7,955 nucleotides of DNA, taken from positions 1-7,955 of the forward strand of contig JBNJEM010000359.1 of assembly GCA_051745935.1 (NCBI GenBank). Direction: 5' to 3'. Within the stretch, counting starts at the first letter, position 1. The number at the start of each line of letters is the position of its first letter. The translations under genes and the position numbers were made by a program. This DNA comes from JBNJEM01 sp051745935. Lineage in GTDB: Bacteria; Planctomycetota; Planctomycetia; Pirellulales; Pirellulaceae. Positions 6,142 to 7,955 of this stretch are shown piece after piece. The notes under the pieces were generated by a model. The model was not told the origin of the DNA and ran no database searches. It saw only the letters and a list, made by a program, of their open reading frames with translations.

Positions 6142-7157
6142 GATCGCAAATACCCTGCCTTGTTTTTTTTTTGACGCTGCTGCTGTTGGCGGGCATCGTC
6201 GTCAGCCTGGGAATCGGGCCGGTCATGATCCCTCCCCAAGAGGTTCTCCGCGCCCTGCTTTCTTCCGATCCGAGCGTGAACTCGACTCATGCCACCATCG
6301 TCTGGGAGTTGCGGCTGCCCCGCATTCTTCTGGCTTCGCTGGTCGGAGCCGGCCTGGGCGTTGCCGGTGCGGGATACCAAGGTCTTTTCCGCAATCCGTT
6401 GGCCGACCCTTTCATCATTGGTGCCTCCAGCGGAGCCGCTCTGGGAGCCACGTTGGCCATCGTGTTGGGACTACAGGGGAGTTTCCTGGGCCTGCAGCCG
6501 ATCCCCGTGGCCGCGTTGGCCGGCGCTCTCTTGGCCGTGACGGCCGTTTACGGCGTGGCTTCCATCGGCAGAGAAGTTCCCATCCTTTCGCTTCTTCTGG
6601 CGGGCGTGGCGGTGAGCAGTCTGATCGGGTCGGTTGTCTCGCTGTTGATGTTTCTCAACGACGAGAAGCTGACGACCATCTTTGCTTGGCTGATGGGCAG
6701 CTTAGCGGGACGCGGCTGGCCCGTGCTGAAAACCACGTTCCCCGCCATTGTTCTGGGAGGCGGAATCCTTTGGCTGCTCTCCCGCTCGCTCGATTCGTTG
6801 ACCTTCGGCGAAGAATCGGCCCGGTCGCTGGGACTTCGGCTCGAACGCCTTCGCGGACTAGTCGTCTTCGCCGCCAGTTTGACGACGGCGGCCGCGGTGG
6901 CCGCCGGCGGGATTATCGGATTTGTCGGCTTGATCGCCCCTCACATCGCCCGTTTGCTCGTGTCCCCCCGTCATGCCGTCCTCATTCCGGCCAGCGGGCT
7001 GGTCGGCGCGATCTTGCTGTTGGTGGCCGATAACCTGGCACGGACGATTGCCGCGCCCGGCGAACTTCCGGTGGGCGTGGTCACGGCTCTTCTGGGAAGT
7101 CCCTTCTTCCTCTACCTCTTAAAAACGCGCCAACGGGAATTGGGGAGACGATCGTGA
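6138..7157 (+). CDS. btuC: Cobalamin ABC transporter permease (FecCD/BtuC family)
   Basis: This 339-residue integral membrane protein forms, as a dimer, the translocation path for corrinoid. It has about ten hydrophobic segments. Family landmarks are LRLPRILLASLVGAGLGVAG, YQGLFRNPLADPFIIGASSGA, the ATPase-coupling region around GEESARSLGL, GGIIGFVGLIAPHIAR, and near the end ELPVGVVTALLGSPFFLYLL. ATG 6138 overlaps the btuF stop (ATGA), and AAAGGGG at 6123-6129 within btuF is a good ribosome site, so translation is coupled. A run of ten T residues (6163-6172) encodes part of the first membrane segment (VFFL) and is a possible slippage site. The end overlaps the btuD start by four bases (GTGA). 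Confidence 0.95.
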   Translation: MRSQIPCLVFFLTLLLLAGIVVSLGIGPVMIPPQEVLRALLSSDPSVNSTHATIVWELRLPRILLASLVGAGLGVAGAGYQGLFRNPLADPFIIGASSGAALGATLAIVLGLQGSFLGLQPIPVAALAGALLAVTAVYGVASIGREVPILSLLLAGVAVSSLIGSVVSLLMFLNDEKLTTIFAWLMGSLAGRGWPVLKTTFPAIVLGGGILWLLSRSLDSLTFGEESARSLGLRLERLRGLVVFAASLTTAAAVAAGGIIGFVGLIAPHIARLLVSPRHAVLIPASGLVGAILLLVADNLARTIAAPGELPVGVVTALLGSPFFLYLLKTRQRELGRRS

Positions 7158-7955
7158 ACGGACTGGAAACACACCAACTCAGTTGCGGTTATCCGAACCG
7201 CCGCGTTCTCGAAGACTTGTCCCTGGACGTCCAGCCGGGAGAAGTTCTGGCCTTGCTGGGGCCCAACGGGTCCGGAAAAACCACCTTGCTGCGAACGCTG
7301 GCCCGCTTGCTCGCTCCGCAAAAGGGTTCCGTCGTGCTGCACGAACAGGACATCTGGGCCATGCGGGCTGATGAGAGCGCCCGGCAGGTGGCGCTCACCC
7401 CTCAGACCGAACGCCGCGATTGGCCGCTAAGCGTGGAAGAATCGGTTGCGCTGGGGCGGGCACCGCATCGAGGTTGGTTGCTACCTTTTACCGAGGACGA
7501 TCGAAATCGGGTCGAACGCGCTTTACACTGCACGGGATTAACCGAACTGCGGCACCGGCCTATTCCCGAACTCTCCGGAGGGGAATGGCGGAGAATGGTC
7601 TTGGCCCGGGCCTTGGCTCAGGGGGCCGGCGTTCTTTTACTCGATGAACCGACGGCCGGTTTGGATCTGAAATACCAGGTCGATATTCTCCACCTGGTCC
7701 GCGGCTTGGCCGCCGCCGAAGGACTGATGGTCGTCCTTACTCTCCACGATCTCAACCATGCTGCCCTGTACGCGGATCGGATTGCCGTACTATCCGAACA
7801 CACATTGATTGCCGTCGGTTCTCCCGAAGAAGTCCTCACCGCCGACTCGATCAGCCGCACTTTCGGCATTCCAGTGACCGTCACCCCACACCCCGTTTAC
7901 GGAACTCCGCTGGTCGTTCCGCTGGTCAACGTTCGGGACGGTTTTGCTTCCACGG
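7154..7955 (+). CDS. btuD: Cobalamin ABC transporter ATP-binding protein (runs off window end)
   Basis: This is the ATPase that powers the BtuC pore; 267 codons are visible and no stop is reached before the window ends. GTG 7154 overlaps the btuC stop (GTGA) and has GGGGAG at 7142-7147, six bases upstream. Motifs are complete: Walker A GPNGSGKTT (36-44), Q-loop TPQ (Gln84), signature LSGGE (140-144), Walker B LLLDEP (161-166), D-loop GLD (169-171) and switch His198 in TLHDLNHA. The C-terminal part reads TFGIPVTVTPHPVYGTPLVVPL, the usual end region of FecE/BtuD-type subunits of about 255-270 residues. The stop is therefore probably close, unless there is a C-terminal fusion. It belongs with btuF and btuC in one translationally coupled cassette. 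Confidence 0.93.
   Translation, partial: MNGLETHQLSCGYPNRRVLEDLSLDVQPGEVLALLGPNGSGKTTLLRTLARLLAPQKGSVVLHEQDIWAMRADESARQVALTPQTERRDWPLSVEESVALGRAPHRGWLLPFTEDDRNRVERALHCTGLTELRHRPIPELSGGEWRRMVLARALAQGAGVLLLDEPTAGLDLKYQVDILHLVRGLAAAEGLMVVLTLHDLNHAALYADRIAVLSEHTLIAVGSPEEVLTADSISRTFGIPVTVTPHPVYGTPLVVPLVNVRDGFAST

Noticed and set aside
6056..7033. 325-codon plus-strand frame overlapping btuF and btuC
   Set aside because: It is a shifted-frame shadow of btuC, rich in Arg and Gly as expected for out-of-frame GC-rich sequence; the btuC frame carries all family motifs.

Overview
The window looks like a planctomycete chromosome segment (Pirellulales-like, by general impression). The main evidence is a DUF1559 protein with a prepilin-type N-terminus and an H-X-DG C-terminal motif, a protein type greatly expanded in Planctomycetota. 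The GC-rich coding bias and the many degenerate interspersed repeats fit. The theme is vitamin B12: a cobalamin riboswitch, lower-ligand (nucleotide loop) assembly genes, and a complete BtuFCD-type importer, all on the + strand.

Layout. 1-158 is featureless. 159-412 is a 254-bp MITE-like repeat. A near-consensus sigma-70-type promoter (459-486) then drives a cobalamin riboswitch (about 499-700) with candidate terminator hairpins in its leader. Next come a DUF1559 pseudopilin-like protein (914-1873) and, overlapping it by one base, a small lipoprotein (1873-2226). A second 254-bp copy of the repeat (2337-2590), with arms inverted relative to the first, lies between a short orphan gene start (ATG 2281) and cobT. 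cobT has lost a normal start codon. After cobT are the remains of cobS (3678-4435): its N-terminal part is absent, and a second 338-bp element (4001-4338) interrupts it exactly at the conserved T-G-D motif. cobU (4468-5070), btuF (5074-6141), btuC (6138-7157) and btuD (7154 to the window end, incomplete) follow in tightly coupled order.

How the genes work together. BtuF, BtuC and BtuD would import corrinoid across the inner membrane. CobU activates adenosylcobinamide to its GDP form, CobT makes alpha-ribazole phosphate, and CobS would join the two. With cobS broken here, the last step must be done elsewhere in the genome or be missing. The only visible promoter and B12 riboswitch lie ahead of the DUF1559/lipoprotein pair, so that pair is the best-supported B12-repressed unit. 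It is the candidate for something undescribed: a cobalamin-controlled pseudopilin plus lipoprotein, possibly for corrinoid capture at the cell surface. Both elements sit at damaged gene ends, so the locus appears to have been remodelled by small mobile repeats.
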